The position numbers and the translations under genes were made by a program. This document shows, in pieces, positions 55,101-64,000 of a stretch of 64,000 bases of DNA. The stretch spans positions 124,001 to 188,000 of the forward strand of contig NW_001799622.1 in assembly GCF_000165425.1 (NCBI RefSeq). The letters are read 5' to 3'. The stretch is from Paramecium tetraurelia. Taxonomy: Eukaryota; Ciliophora; Oligohymenophorea; Peniculida; Parameciidae. Within the stretch, counting starts at the first letter, position 1; every line of letters starts with the position of its first letter. The notes under the pieces were generated by a model that ran no database searches, was not told the origin of the DNA, and saw only the letters and a program-made list of their open reading frames with translations.

Positions 55101-55391
55101 ATATAATACGGAGGAAAATATGTAAAGGTCTCTCATTTGACATTATTTTAACATTTATTATGTGTTGGGTTTGGAATTGGTGGAATCGTATTTTCCATAC
55201 TATTTAAATTTATACCAGAACAACTATGCTAAAAAATTCATCTCTTTAGAGAAGAAGAAATCAAAACAGAAAAGATGGATGATACCTTAACCAGTAAATT
55301 AAGAAGAAAGTCAACTATGCGTCTACATACTAGTTAACGAAGTAAGCATGATATCGGTAGTCTAAAGAAAATGAGCTCCGACAAATTGTGA
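52092..55391 (+). CDS. Plasma-membrane-type Ca2+-ATPase (P2B)
   Basis: 1067 residues; introns 52269-52294, 52501-52523, 52733-52756 and 54494-54516 (23-26 nt). Motifs in order: REKFGNNDP near the N-terminus, [24 protein letters not shown] (actuator), [20 protein letters not shown] (TM4), [11 protein letters not shown] (phosphorylated Asp), [58 protein letters not shown] (TM5) and [14 protein letters not shown] (TM6). This pattern identifies a type IIB Ca2+ pump exporting Ca2+ from the cytosol. The C-terminal tail is short (about 55 residues), basic, with [15 protein letters not shown]. That could be a kinase site, but no clear calmodulin-binding autoinhibitory domain of animal length is visible. 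All catalytic motifs are intact. Confidence 0.96.
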
Positions 55392-55672
55392 ATTTAAAAA
55401 ATTATACAAATATTTAATCAGTAATTTATTTAAATATCCGATATCATCCATTTAAACAAACATTAAATCATAGAAATATGAGATATATCCCTCTATCTAC
55501 ATTTATCTTAAAATTAGTAATCAGTAGTTATAATCCCCTTCTATTATATTACTAAATCTTCTTCAAGCTAAATGGTTAATTTAAAATTCTAATTTGTCTG
55601 TAAGTAGATCATTCATACTTTATTAAAATTAAATTATTATTGAAATTTTAATATTTAAATAAAACAAAAACT

Positions 55673-57012
55673 ATGGAAAAGTAATACTTTATATATATTT
55701 CCTTAGAGAAGCCGTGGAAACGACCTTCAAGTACTTTTGCTATAAATACACTTATATTAACGCTATTGTTTTCCTTTTAACGCTTTGTTAATATTAGGGA
55801 GCTCCTTTGGCACTACCGCTCTTTTGTATGATATTGAACGAAATTGTTATCTGGATTAAATTTTCGAATGGGTAAATCGTAGACAAGCTTGATCACATTC
55901 TCCACATCTTATTTTATGTAAGTCTCTGATGTCAACTTAGATGTATGTCACGCTTATGTATTATTTAAATCTAAAATCCTATATTTTCAGCAATATATTC
56001 ATAGTCTTGTCTTTCATTCTAAAAGTAGCCTGTGACAAGCAATATAATGAGTAGCACGATTATTCAACTATTATACGATTGGTATTTTTATTTAATATTT
56101 AGAGTATAATTTTCTATAGATTTTCACTATTGATAGCTATTCTTTGTATCACATTAAAAGTCAAAGGATCTGTAGATTGGACGTGGTCATAAACCTTTTG
56201 GTGGTATTGGATGTTTTTGAGTGGATTAATAGGAACAACTATGACTTTTTTATTGATATTAATCAATAAACTAATTAAGATTAAATGCAACTTTAGAGTA
56301 AACCAAACAAAAAATGAAGGTACTAGATTCACATTCTAATTTAGTTAAATTATTAATATGGCTATTATATATTGGAACTTTAAGCAGTGTAATAGCAGGA
56401 ATTTGGATAGTAAATACATTAAATGAACTTGGAATCGGTTTCAATATTTAAATAGGAGACGTTTCTATCTATATCATTATACCTCTGAATATTCTCATAT
56501 TTTGCACAATCTCGTATTTATTATTCGATTCAGTGGTTGAATAGGTTTTAACAATAAATTAAATTCAAACTAGACATTCAAATACAAAGTCAAACTCTTA
56601 AGAGAAAGAGAAATAAAATAAAAAGGTGTTAATTAAGTAATCAATTTTCATGCAAAAACTATCAAACGCTTACTTTCGAAAAATAAAGACCCTGGAAATT
56701 TTGCAGCTCAAAGAGGCAGGCTAAAATCAAATATTAACAGAGAGAAATATGAATAAAAATATTATTAAAAAAAATAAACCAGCTCATCATAATTCTAATA
56801 ACAAGTGCATAATTTGTTGTGAGTAAGCTTCAAATGCAGTATTTATGAATTGTGGCCATGGGGGAATTTGTTATTAATGTGCAGTTCAAGTAGCATAAAA
56901 TTAAAAGGAATGCTTTCTTTGTAGATAGATAATTTTGTAGATTTATGAAATTGATGAAAAAGATGCTAGCATATTCAAAAGAGTGATCTCAAAAACTAGA
57001 ATTTCTAATTGA
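55673..57012 (+). CDS. Multi-TM protein with C-terminal RING finger
   Basis: 414 residues; introns 55681-55706 (26 nt, after the second codon), 55918-55940 (23 nt), 56082-56102 (21 nt) and 56320-56344 (25 nt). About seven hydrophobic segments, for example YINAIVFLLTLC, SNIFIVLSFILKVAC, SLLIAILCITL, WMFLSGLIGTTMTFLLILIN, LLIYIGTLSSVIAGIWIV and VSIYIIIPLNILIFCTISYL, lead to a basic cytosolic tail. The C-terminal RING reads KCIICCEQASNAVFMNCGHG, then GICYQCAVQVAQNQKECFLC and R (C3HC4 type). Such proteins are abundant in ciliates and are predicted membrane E3 ubiquitin ligases. Substrate unknown. Only 30 bp separate it from the kinesin gene. Confidence 0.85.
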
Positions 57013-57042
57013 TACTTTTTTTATTAATATTTTTAACAGTTT

Positions 57043-58692
57043 ATGAAATCTCAATTCGAAGTTTTCCTAAGACTAAAACCTTCCAACAAGTAAAGATAAT
57101 CATGTATTTTAGCTAATCCTAAAATGCTATGCAATACTAAATTTATCAGAATAAAAGATTACAAGTTTTATTGCCTAAACATGTTAAATTCGGAATGATC
57201 AACAACAGCCGAGACAATTTGGATTTCAATTTTACTCATGTTTTTGATTAAAAATCAAGTCAGGAACATGTATTTACGAATGTCACAACTCCTGTTATAA
57301 ATAGGTATTGTAGTATAATTCAAATTTAGTTTTTTGGATGGGTATAATGCCACTATTTTTGCTTATGGATAAACAGGATCTGGTAAGACATATACAATGA
57401 GTGGAGCTGAAACATGGTAGTTGAGAGGAGTTATACCTCGAGCACTTTCTTATATTTTTGATGAAATCGATAAAAGAACTAAATTTGAATATAAAATCTA
57501 TATTTCATTTATGGAGATTTACAACGAAAATGCATATGATTTATTAGAAAAAAGACATTTGGAAACTCCTTTGGAATAGTGGAACAAAGTATTTATATCC
57601 TAATTTTAAAGATAGCATTATTTGAAGATGATCAAAATAATATTCATTTAAAAAACCTATCCATTCATTAGTGTAACAATGAGTAAGAAGGAATTGATCT
57701 GCTGATGATGGGCAACTTTATAAGACAAGTCAGCTCCACTCCTATGAATTAATCAAGTTCTAGATCTCATTGCATTTTTACAGTAACTCTTGAAGGATGT
57801 GATACAACAAGTGAAACTTGTTTTGTTAGCAAATTACATTTAGTTGATTTAGCAGGATCAGAAAGAATTAGTAAGTCATAAGTGGAAGGCAATCTATTGA
57901 ATGAAGCAAAATATATCAACTTATCTTTAACCTATTTAGAATAAGTCATAATAGCACTGAATGAAAGGATGAAAGGAGCCAATAGACAGCATATTCCTTA
58001 TAGAAACTCATTGATGACAACATTATTAAAGGATTCACTGGGAGGTAATTGCAAAACTGTGATGATCGCCACAATAAGTTCTGAAAATGACAATATTGAA
58101 GAGTCACTTTCCACTTTAAGATTTAGTTAAAGGGTTGGACAATTAGAGAATGAGGTAATAAAAGTTGCTAATATGTTAGATAAGGAGAAATGAAAAGGTA
58201 GATTTGGAAGCTGTTGTAAAAAGATTAGAACAAGAAAAACTAGCCTTGATAAGAGAATTAGAATAATATTAAAGAGGAGGGACATCCACTTCAAGTAATA
58301 AGAAAATATAATAACAACAATAAAATTTATTACCTTAATCAAGTGGAATGCCTATTAGTTAAAAGGAGGTTTAAGAAAAAGTTGAACTATATCTAAATGA
58401 AAGGATTCCTTTATTGGATGTGAAAAGTGTTGAAGAAACATAGAAGTGCTTTGAAGCTATGAAGGATTTATATAATACAAGAATGAAGGAGTATGTGACA
58501 GAACTTACATTCATCTCTGAAAAGCTATAAAAATATGATGAAATATTAACCAGAAAGTATGAAAATATATAAAGTATTAGAAAAGAACAGAGTTCCTTCC
58601 TTGAATAAAAAGAGAATAGTTCACCTGAGATTGAAGTTTATAGAAGAAACGAGTCTCCACAGGTATAATTCAAAAAAAGACCAAACTAGTGA
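57043..58692 (+). CDS. KIF9: Kinesin-9 family motor (KIF9-like)
   Basis: 517 residues; introns 57090-57112, 57305-57329, 57589-57611 and 58155-58179 (23-25 nt). N-terminal motor domain: [14 protein letters not shown] (P-loop), NQSSSRSH (switch I), [14 protein letters not shown] (switch II), [18 protein letters not shown] and [20 protein letters not shown]. After the motor comes [20 protein letters not shown], the neck signature of kinesin-9 (NE-x-NEK-x-D), then coiled coil and a Gln/Pro linker. Kinesin-9 members act in motile cilia (central pair or axonemal motility). The tail is shorter than vertebrate KIF9 (about 790 residues). The start [15 protein letters not shown] fits the expected beta-1 strand. 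All nucleotide motifs are intact. Confidence 0.94.
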
Positions 58693-58749
58693 TAATAAAT
58701 ATATTTTTATATATATATATATATTTGCTAATCTAATTAATTAACCATC

Positions 58750-60621
58750 TCAAATACTCAAGGATGCTCCTTTTCCATTTAATTCTGCTGCTTCTTCTTA
58801 ACTGACATTTGATTGTTTGGCTTAAATCTAAGCATTTACTTGTGGACCCAATTAATTAATTATAAAGCTTAAACCCTTTTAATTAACTTCTGTAGAGTTC
58901 AAATTGACCGAAAGGCTAACCAAAATAGGCAAATTATGGAGGAACTAATATTATAATAGAAAATTAAATACTTTGCCTAGTTTACGAGCTCCTTATTCAG
59001 TAATTTTATTATAATGAACACTAATATTAACACTCTTTAGTGAAACCCATTTAGATGCAGAGAATTATTTATTTAAGTTTGCCAATGAGTTATCAGTCAA
59101 TTAATTTCTTCCGACATTAATTGTCAATTCAACAAGAGTTTCAGCGAAATTGGTTACGTTTTGGATTAATCCAGCAAATCCATCATCTTTAATAGCATTA
59201 CTTTATAAGGAGTATCCTGAGAAGTTAAGTGTAAGCTTCTTGACTCCTTTGTATGTTGACAAGGCATCTCCCAATTATTGAGCTGATTTATTATCAACTT
59301 GAGATTGACTAATAATATTCTGATTATAATCTACCTGAAGTTGAATAACACTCTTGTAACTTAACTTCCTCCAATAGATTTCACAGCTTTAGAAATGTGT
59401 TAGACTGCTGCATTAACATTCGATTATTCTGCCAATACATTTACTTCCTCTAAATTAGGTAATTTCACATTCTTAAATTCGTTAAAGAAGTCTTTTGCTG
59501 AATTTGCTTAGACCTATGATGAGAATTCAAAAGTCAACACCTTTAACTATTCTGCTTGTGATATTGCTATAATGATATTAGATTAAATTTTATACCTTAA
59601 GCAATATGTGACAATCCTTAGGCCTTTCCACTGACTCTCCAGTTAATTTATAAATTCAAAATGCCTGTTAACCTTGATATTGATTCTGCAATAGACTTTG
59701 ATTACTCTAGGGTAAAATCTCCAATATGGAGTATTATTCTTGTCTCTGGAGTAATCATTGTATTTAACAATAATGCAAATGCTTCAGCTGTCTCAATATT
59801 AAGACTCACGAAGTTTTGTTATTAAATAGAAGAGTCTTCTTAGATGATGTTTAACAATTGTTCTCCCAATTTCTTAATTTAGGAATTCCAAAACTTTAAA
59901 GCTAATTCAGTTTTGTCCTAAACAGCCTAATTTAAACTCTATTCCAAATTATCTCTGTAGAACTATTCTTTGGTTTTATTCCACACACACAATTCATTTG
60001 GGGCATTTCTCCAAGCTCTCACCTTTTTTGTTGTTGCAAACAGGTATTCTGGTAATTCTGGGGCTGCTCTCAATTCAGATATCTATTGATTCTTAATTCT
60101 ATATTACTTTATCTACTATTTCTTTTGGCTTTGGAATTGTAGCCTCCTATTCAGGATCACTTTTTAAAACTGTCTACAAGGAATCAAATGCTCTTTACAC
60201 GTTGTCACCTTCGCCTTAAGCACTTCCCACCAACTTAGACACAATATTATTGCAAGCATCCTCATAACCTTACTTAAGTTTTTAATTTAGTTATTTAAAA
60301 GAGCCAACTTGTTCTTACACTTAAGTCTCATAAGCTTATTTTTTCTTTTTGTAATTTTGAACAAGCTCCTATGATTCAGCATCTGGAACATAAGCTAAAG
60401 GAGACTTTTTAGTTAAATCCCTAATTTATTTTTATATGCCATTTTTACTATAAAAAGTCTGTAATAACAACTAGTTCAGTCTTTTCTCCAGTTTCATGTA
60501 GTTTTTGAGTTACATGTCTAGCAGTCAATAACTTGCTATTCAACACTTCCTTTGGCTCAGAAACAAGAACATAGGGTTGGTTATCAGTTGGGTTCAATAA
60601 TTGAGGGAATTCGAAATCCAT
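58750..60621 (-). CDS. LRR-like repeat protein, ciliate type
   Basis: 578 residues; introns 60421-60448 (28 nt), 60083-60107 (25 nt), 59567-59595 (29 nt), 59309-59334 (26 nt) and 58945-58971 (27 nt). The N-terminal half is alpha-helical (SFKQLNQKLKQGYEDACNNI). The C-terminal half shows recurring short beta strands: FVSLNIETAEAF, LKVLTFEFSS, VTRVLFNFS, VKKLTLNFSGY, LVELTINVGRNQLTDNS, LKSVNISVHYNKITEQGARK and LVSLSVNLNSTEVNQKG. These have the spacing of leucine-rich repeats of the ribonuclease-inhibitor-like type seen in ciliates. The likely role is protein interaction. Not assignable to a named family. Confidence 0.7.
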
Positions 60622-61498
60622 TAATTAAATATTGTCTCATCCCGCCTTGACTTAAATTCAATTATATTTTATATTCTAATTCATATTTATTTATCCAATG
60701 AAATTTAATATAAGTTATAATATATATATCAAAATAAAATTAATTGAAAATTTAATAAAATTTAACAACCTCTGAATACATTCAGATTAAATACATTTAA
60801 GTCAATTTCATACAAATTTATGTTGGTTCTTCTGAAAACTATTTCAAAAAAATCCAATAAAATTTATAATATCATTATTAAATCTTTTATTTTATAAATC
60901 CATCAGAAGATTTTGATAATATTGCTTTAAACAATATATCTAATTGTATAGTCTCTTTTAAGATTGAAACATATTGAAATATGACGGCTATTGTAAAATC
61001 AAATTCCTTTATTTCAAATCATTGTTATCATAATATTATTATTAAATATATAAGTTCAATAATTTCCATCTATTTCAACCTATTTTATCGAAAATTATCT
61101 AAAGCCTTTAAGATTACTCATCTGCTTTTTTGAATTGTATATAAAGATTTTTATAAGAATATATTCAATTCTATAAATGTTGTATCAATTAAAAATAATA
61201 TATTAAAGTTATAATTAAAGTCAACAATTTAAGATTAAAAAACAAAATTCTATTTTCAAGTCTATCTCTCTAATTTTTAGATACATAAAATAATAAAGAT
61301 TATATTTATTTTATGTATATTTGGATTTAATCAAATTAATAATTTCAATTCATGGATTTGTTTAAGTACTTATACCTAGTTTATCAATTAGCCCAAAGTG
61401 AGAATTTATGATTTAGAATTCTGAATTGACAAATTTGGCTAACGTTTTATGAAATTAGATTTGTTTAATTAGTATAATCATTTTATCAATAAAAATAA
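60622..61498. other. AT-rich intergenic region
   Basis: 877 bp between divergent genes; no supported gene or RNA. Presumably contains both promoters. Confidence 0.4.
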
Positions 61499-62881
61499 AT
61501 GTTTTAAAAGGAGCAAAGAAATGTTACGAATTCTGGGTATCAGAGTACTTCAAACGCATATGTTATGGCCATGAAGGCACTTCAAGAAAAAATAAAAGTA
61601 ATGGAAACATAAAGAAATGATTTATAGCCTTCTAATAAAATGAAGATTAAAGATGATGAAATTTTGATCTAGTAAATACAAGAATTGAGAAATTAAAATG
61701 AATCATTATCTATTTAACTATAAAGACAATAAAATGATAAAGAAAATATTAATAATTATATATTATAAATTGAAGCTTTGCAATAGGAGAGATTAATATA
61801 ATTGAAAGAATATCAAGATAGAATTCAAGAACTTATTCAAAAAGTAGAAGACGGTAAGAAGTAGAAATGTGAAATGTAGAATTAAATAGATTAATTGTAA
61901 AAGTAATTGGAATAGTATAAAATAAATGAAAGAGGATATATGCACAAATTGGATCAACAAAAACTAGATGAAAATTAAAAATAGATTGAATAAATATTGG
62001 ATTTAAAGCATAAAGTCGAATAAGGACAATAATATGCAAAAAAACTTGAAAAGAGATATGAGAGACTGTAAAATGAGAAAAATTAATTGGAATCTAACTA
62101 CATAGATTATAAGGAGAGATGCCCTGCGTTTAAATTGCAAGAATATGAAAAATAAATTTAGATGTATAGAAGTTAATTGGAAGAAAAAGAAAGGATATTT
62201 TTAAAAATGATGGAAGAAATATAGGATTAATGTTAAACAAAGGAAGATCAATTGACCAGAAGAATCTAAGAATTATTAAAAAAGAGTAATGAACAATAAT
62301 CTACAATAAATAAATTGACTACTGAATTAAAGGATTTAAATTTAAAGCATCAGTAATTGTAATTAAGATTGGAATATGAAGAAAAAAATAATAAATTTAA
62401 TCGTTAAAGGATGAAAAACGCATCCTCGTTTGAAGATTAAGATGTAGACATACCAAACAATATTCCAAGTTAATATTATATAAATTATCAGATTAAGAAA
62501 GGCGCAAAGTTAAATGGAGAACAATTCTAAAACTAATTCTCTAGTCCTCTATTTGAATAAAGTTTAGTCAAATCTAACAATGTACTAAAACAAGCAATAA
62601 AGGATTGCTTAGAAGATATGAAATAAACAAGTTTATTAAGGCCTGAATCGCATTTATATGGGGACTAAAGCTTATAATAATAATTTTCAAAAAACAAAAG
62701 AATATCACCTCCAATCTCGTCAAGAAATAATGAAATTGATAATTAGCTGAAATAATTGAATAATCGATATGAATAGTTATTAAGATAGGCTTAGAGAGAA
62801 TCAGATTTTAAGCTAAAAGCCTAAATTCGAAAAGAATTATTGGATATTGCCGAACAAATAAAAGAGTTAAATAGAAAATGA
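61499..62881 (+). CDS. Long coiled-coil protein
   Basis: 460 residues, intron-free, from ATG 61499 (MFQKEQRNVTNSGYQSTSNA). Segment SNAYVMAMKALQEKIKVMET begins a coiled coil that continues with Glu/Lys/Gln heptads to about residue 300. A Ser/Asn-rich middle and a final short coiled coil (QAQRESDFKLKAQIRKELLD) follow. Typical of ciliate basal-body or cortical coiled-coil proteins, but no named family is recognised. Many glutamines are TAA/TAG. Converges on the RRM gene, 33 bp apart. Confidence 0.82.
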
Positions 62882-62914
62882 TGAAATAATTAAGCTATTC
62901 ACTATTGATATAAA

Positions 62915-64000
62915 TCACATTGATAATAATTTTTACTTGTGCATCTCAGAGTTGAGAGAATGATAATTCATAATTTCTTCATTTGGGAACTTCTTTCTGC
63001 AGATTGGGCAAATATATAAAATCAATCTAGTTTGAGCCTCAACTTGGTTTATGATGGGTTTAGAAGGAGTAACCTTGACCTCTGGCTTTTTTGTTTATTA
63101 TAATTTTTCCCATTTCTTTAATTCTAACTCAGCCTTTTTTCTTATTTACGCCTCAGTTAATTGAGGCTGTGCTTTATTGATAACTTTGGGAGGGAGAGGA
63201 GAAGGCTATTCATCTTCTTTATCTGATTTGACCTCTTCGTCTACTTCTTCTACTTTTTATTACTTTTTTTATTGGGATTATTATTAACTTGGCTATTACT
63301 ATTATTAAGGTTTAGGGGCATGAATCTTAGGTGGAAGTTGTGTCATTAGATTCATTGGGGGGGTTGATAATGTAAGTTTTTACTCTTGTTTCAATATAAT
63401 CCTCTCTTGAGCAAGTTAAGCAGCTTGGTATGGGGCTTAAACTATTGGTTAGACAATTGAAACTTCTGGCATTTATATTGGTAATTAAGGAATAGGTTGG
63501 GTTTAAGGTGATTGATTATGTTATATAGGTGGAATTTAAGGGATTTAATGCATCGGCATAGGAGAAGGTATTGGTATTTGCATAGATATTGGCATTTAAA
63601 TTGGCAGGGGAATCTACATCTGAGTTGATTGTTGTTGTTGGATAATATCTTAGGGTTATTATGGTTGTTGTTATGTATTGACTTAAGATGAAATTGATGA
63701 GGGAATCTATGGTTGTAAAGGTCCTTATGGCTGCATCACAAATTAGTTATTTGGATAGAATCTAAATTTAGTCTTATAGTATACCCAAATGGTTTAGAAT
63801 GGTCTTCATATCGTGATGCTCTGTTGTTTCTGGAATATTAGATTATTAGTTAATCGCCATGAAGTCTGACTTCGTTTTAAGTAACATATCTATAAACATT
63901 CTCTGCGTCTTCAACACTAAAGAATTCTACAAAAGCAAAATCCTTTTATTCTTTCATTCTTGGATCCTTAGGTACTTTGTTTTTGACGAGTCTTATATCC
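62915..64000 (-). CDS. RRM protein with C-terminal zinc-finger-like motif (5' end missing)
   Basis: Runs off the right edge, so the N-terminus is missing. The visible start is the second half of an RRM: DIRLVKNKVPKDPRM, KDFAFVEFFSVEDAENVYRY (RNP1 is KDFAFVEF) and RLHGDQLIIQYSRN. One 23-nt intron lies at 63762-63784. A long Pro/Gln/Met-rich region follows, then Gln runs, an acidic VEEVDEEVKSDKEDE and a helical basic part. Near the end is LYICPICRKKFPNEEIMNYH followed by SLNSEMHK, a C2H2-like finger. This order, RRM then low complexity then a lone finger, recalls splicing-associated RBM5/10-type proteins, but domains in between are not seen. The likely role is nuclear RNA processing. Confidence 0.75.

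Overview
This window looks like a macronuclear scaffold of a Paramecium-like (oligohymenophorean) ciliate. TAA and TAG are read as glutamine and TGA is the only stop. For example, the Q of the ABC signature LSGGQ is a TAA at about 13214, and the MORN, PMCA and kinesin genes only read through with this code. The DNA is AT-rich and gene-dense. Coding regions are interrupted by tiny introns, mostly 20-31 nt, usually beginning GTA and ending TAG, less often CAG or AAG. I delimited introns by restoring the reading frame and family motifs. CDS lengths after intron removal are multiples of three except where stated. No rRNA, tRNA, CRISPR, telomere repeat or transposon was recognised. There are two assembly gaps (20137-20967 and 31023-31194).

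Layout, left part: scramblase-like gene (partial, -), 3-hydroxybutyrate-dehydrogenase-type SDR (+), a 1846-residue polytopic PAS/TmcB-like membrane protein (-), an AT-rich stretch with a possible frameshifted secretory ORF, a GDT1/TMEM165-type cation transporter (-), a SANT/MYB-like protein (+), a full-length ABCC transporter (+), AMP deaminase (-), a PRMT-like protein lacking catalytic residues (-), a five-finger C2H2 protein (+), a FAM135 lipase-like protein (+, gapped) and an HSDL2-like SDR (+).

Middle part: three small hypothetical genes (23.4-25.4 kb), an ankyrin-repeat protein (+), a coiled-coil protein (-), ANP32-like (+), a small hypothetical (-), a seven-TM, EGF-like membrane protein (-), a small hypothetical (+), an R2R3-type MYB protein (+), an ABCA transporter (-), 14-3-3 (+, with a 74-nt intron and an apparent one-base frameshift), a 208-residue hypothetical (-), a TM/RING-H2 protein (-) and a Q-rich coiled-coil protein (+).

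Right part: CRAL-TRIO (+), MORN-repeat protein with a putative acylation N-terminus (+), two weak ORFs, plasma-membrane-type Ca2+-ATPase (+), multi-TM RING protein (+), kinesin-9 (+), LRR-like protein (-), coiled-coil protein (+) and an RRM/zinc-finger protein (-, runs off the end).

These are independent eukaryotic genes, not an operon or pathway island. Recurrent themes are membrane transport and Ca2+/Mn2+ handling (ABCC, ABCA, GDT1-like, PMCA), signalling and adaptors (14-3-3, ankyrin, RINGs, seven-TM) and cilia or cortex (kinesin-9, coiled coils, possibly MORN). The most unusual local feature is the 10-bp gap between the divergent start codons of the PRMT-like and C2H2 genes: it forms a perfect 16-bp palindrome containing both ATGs.
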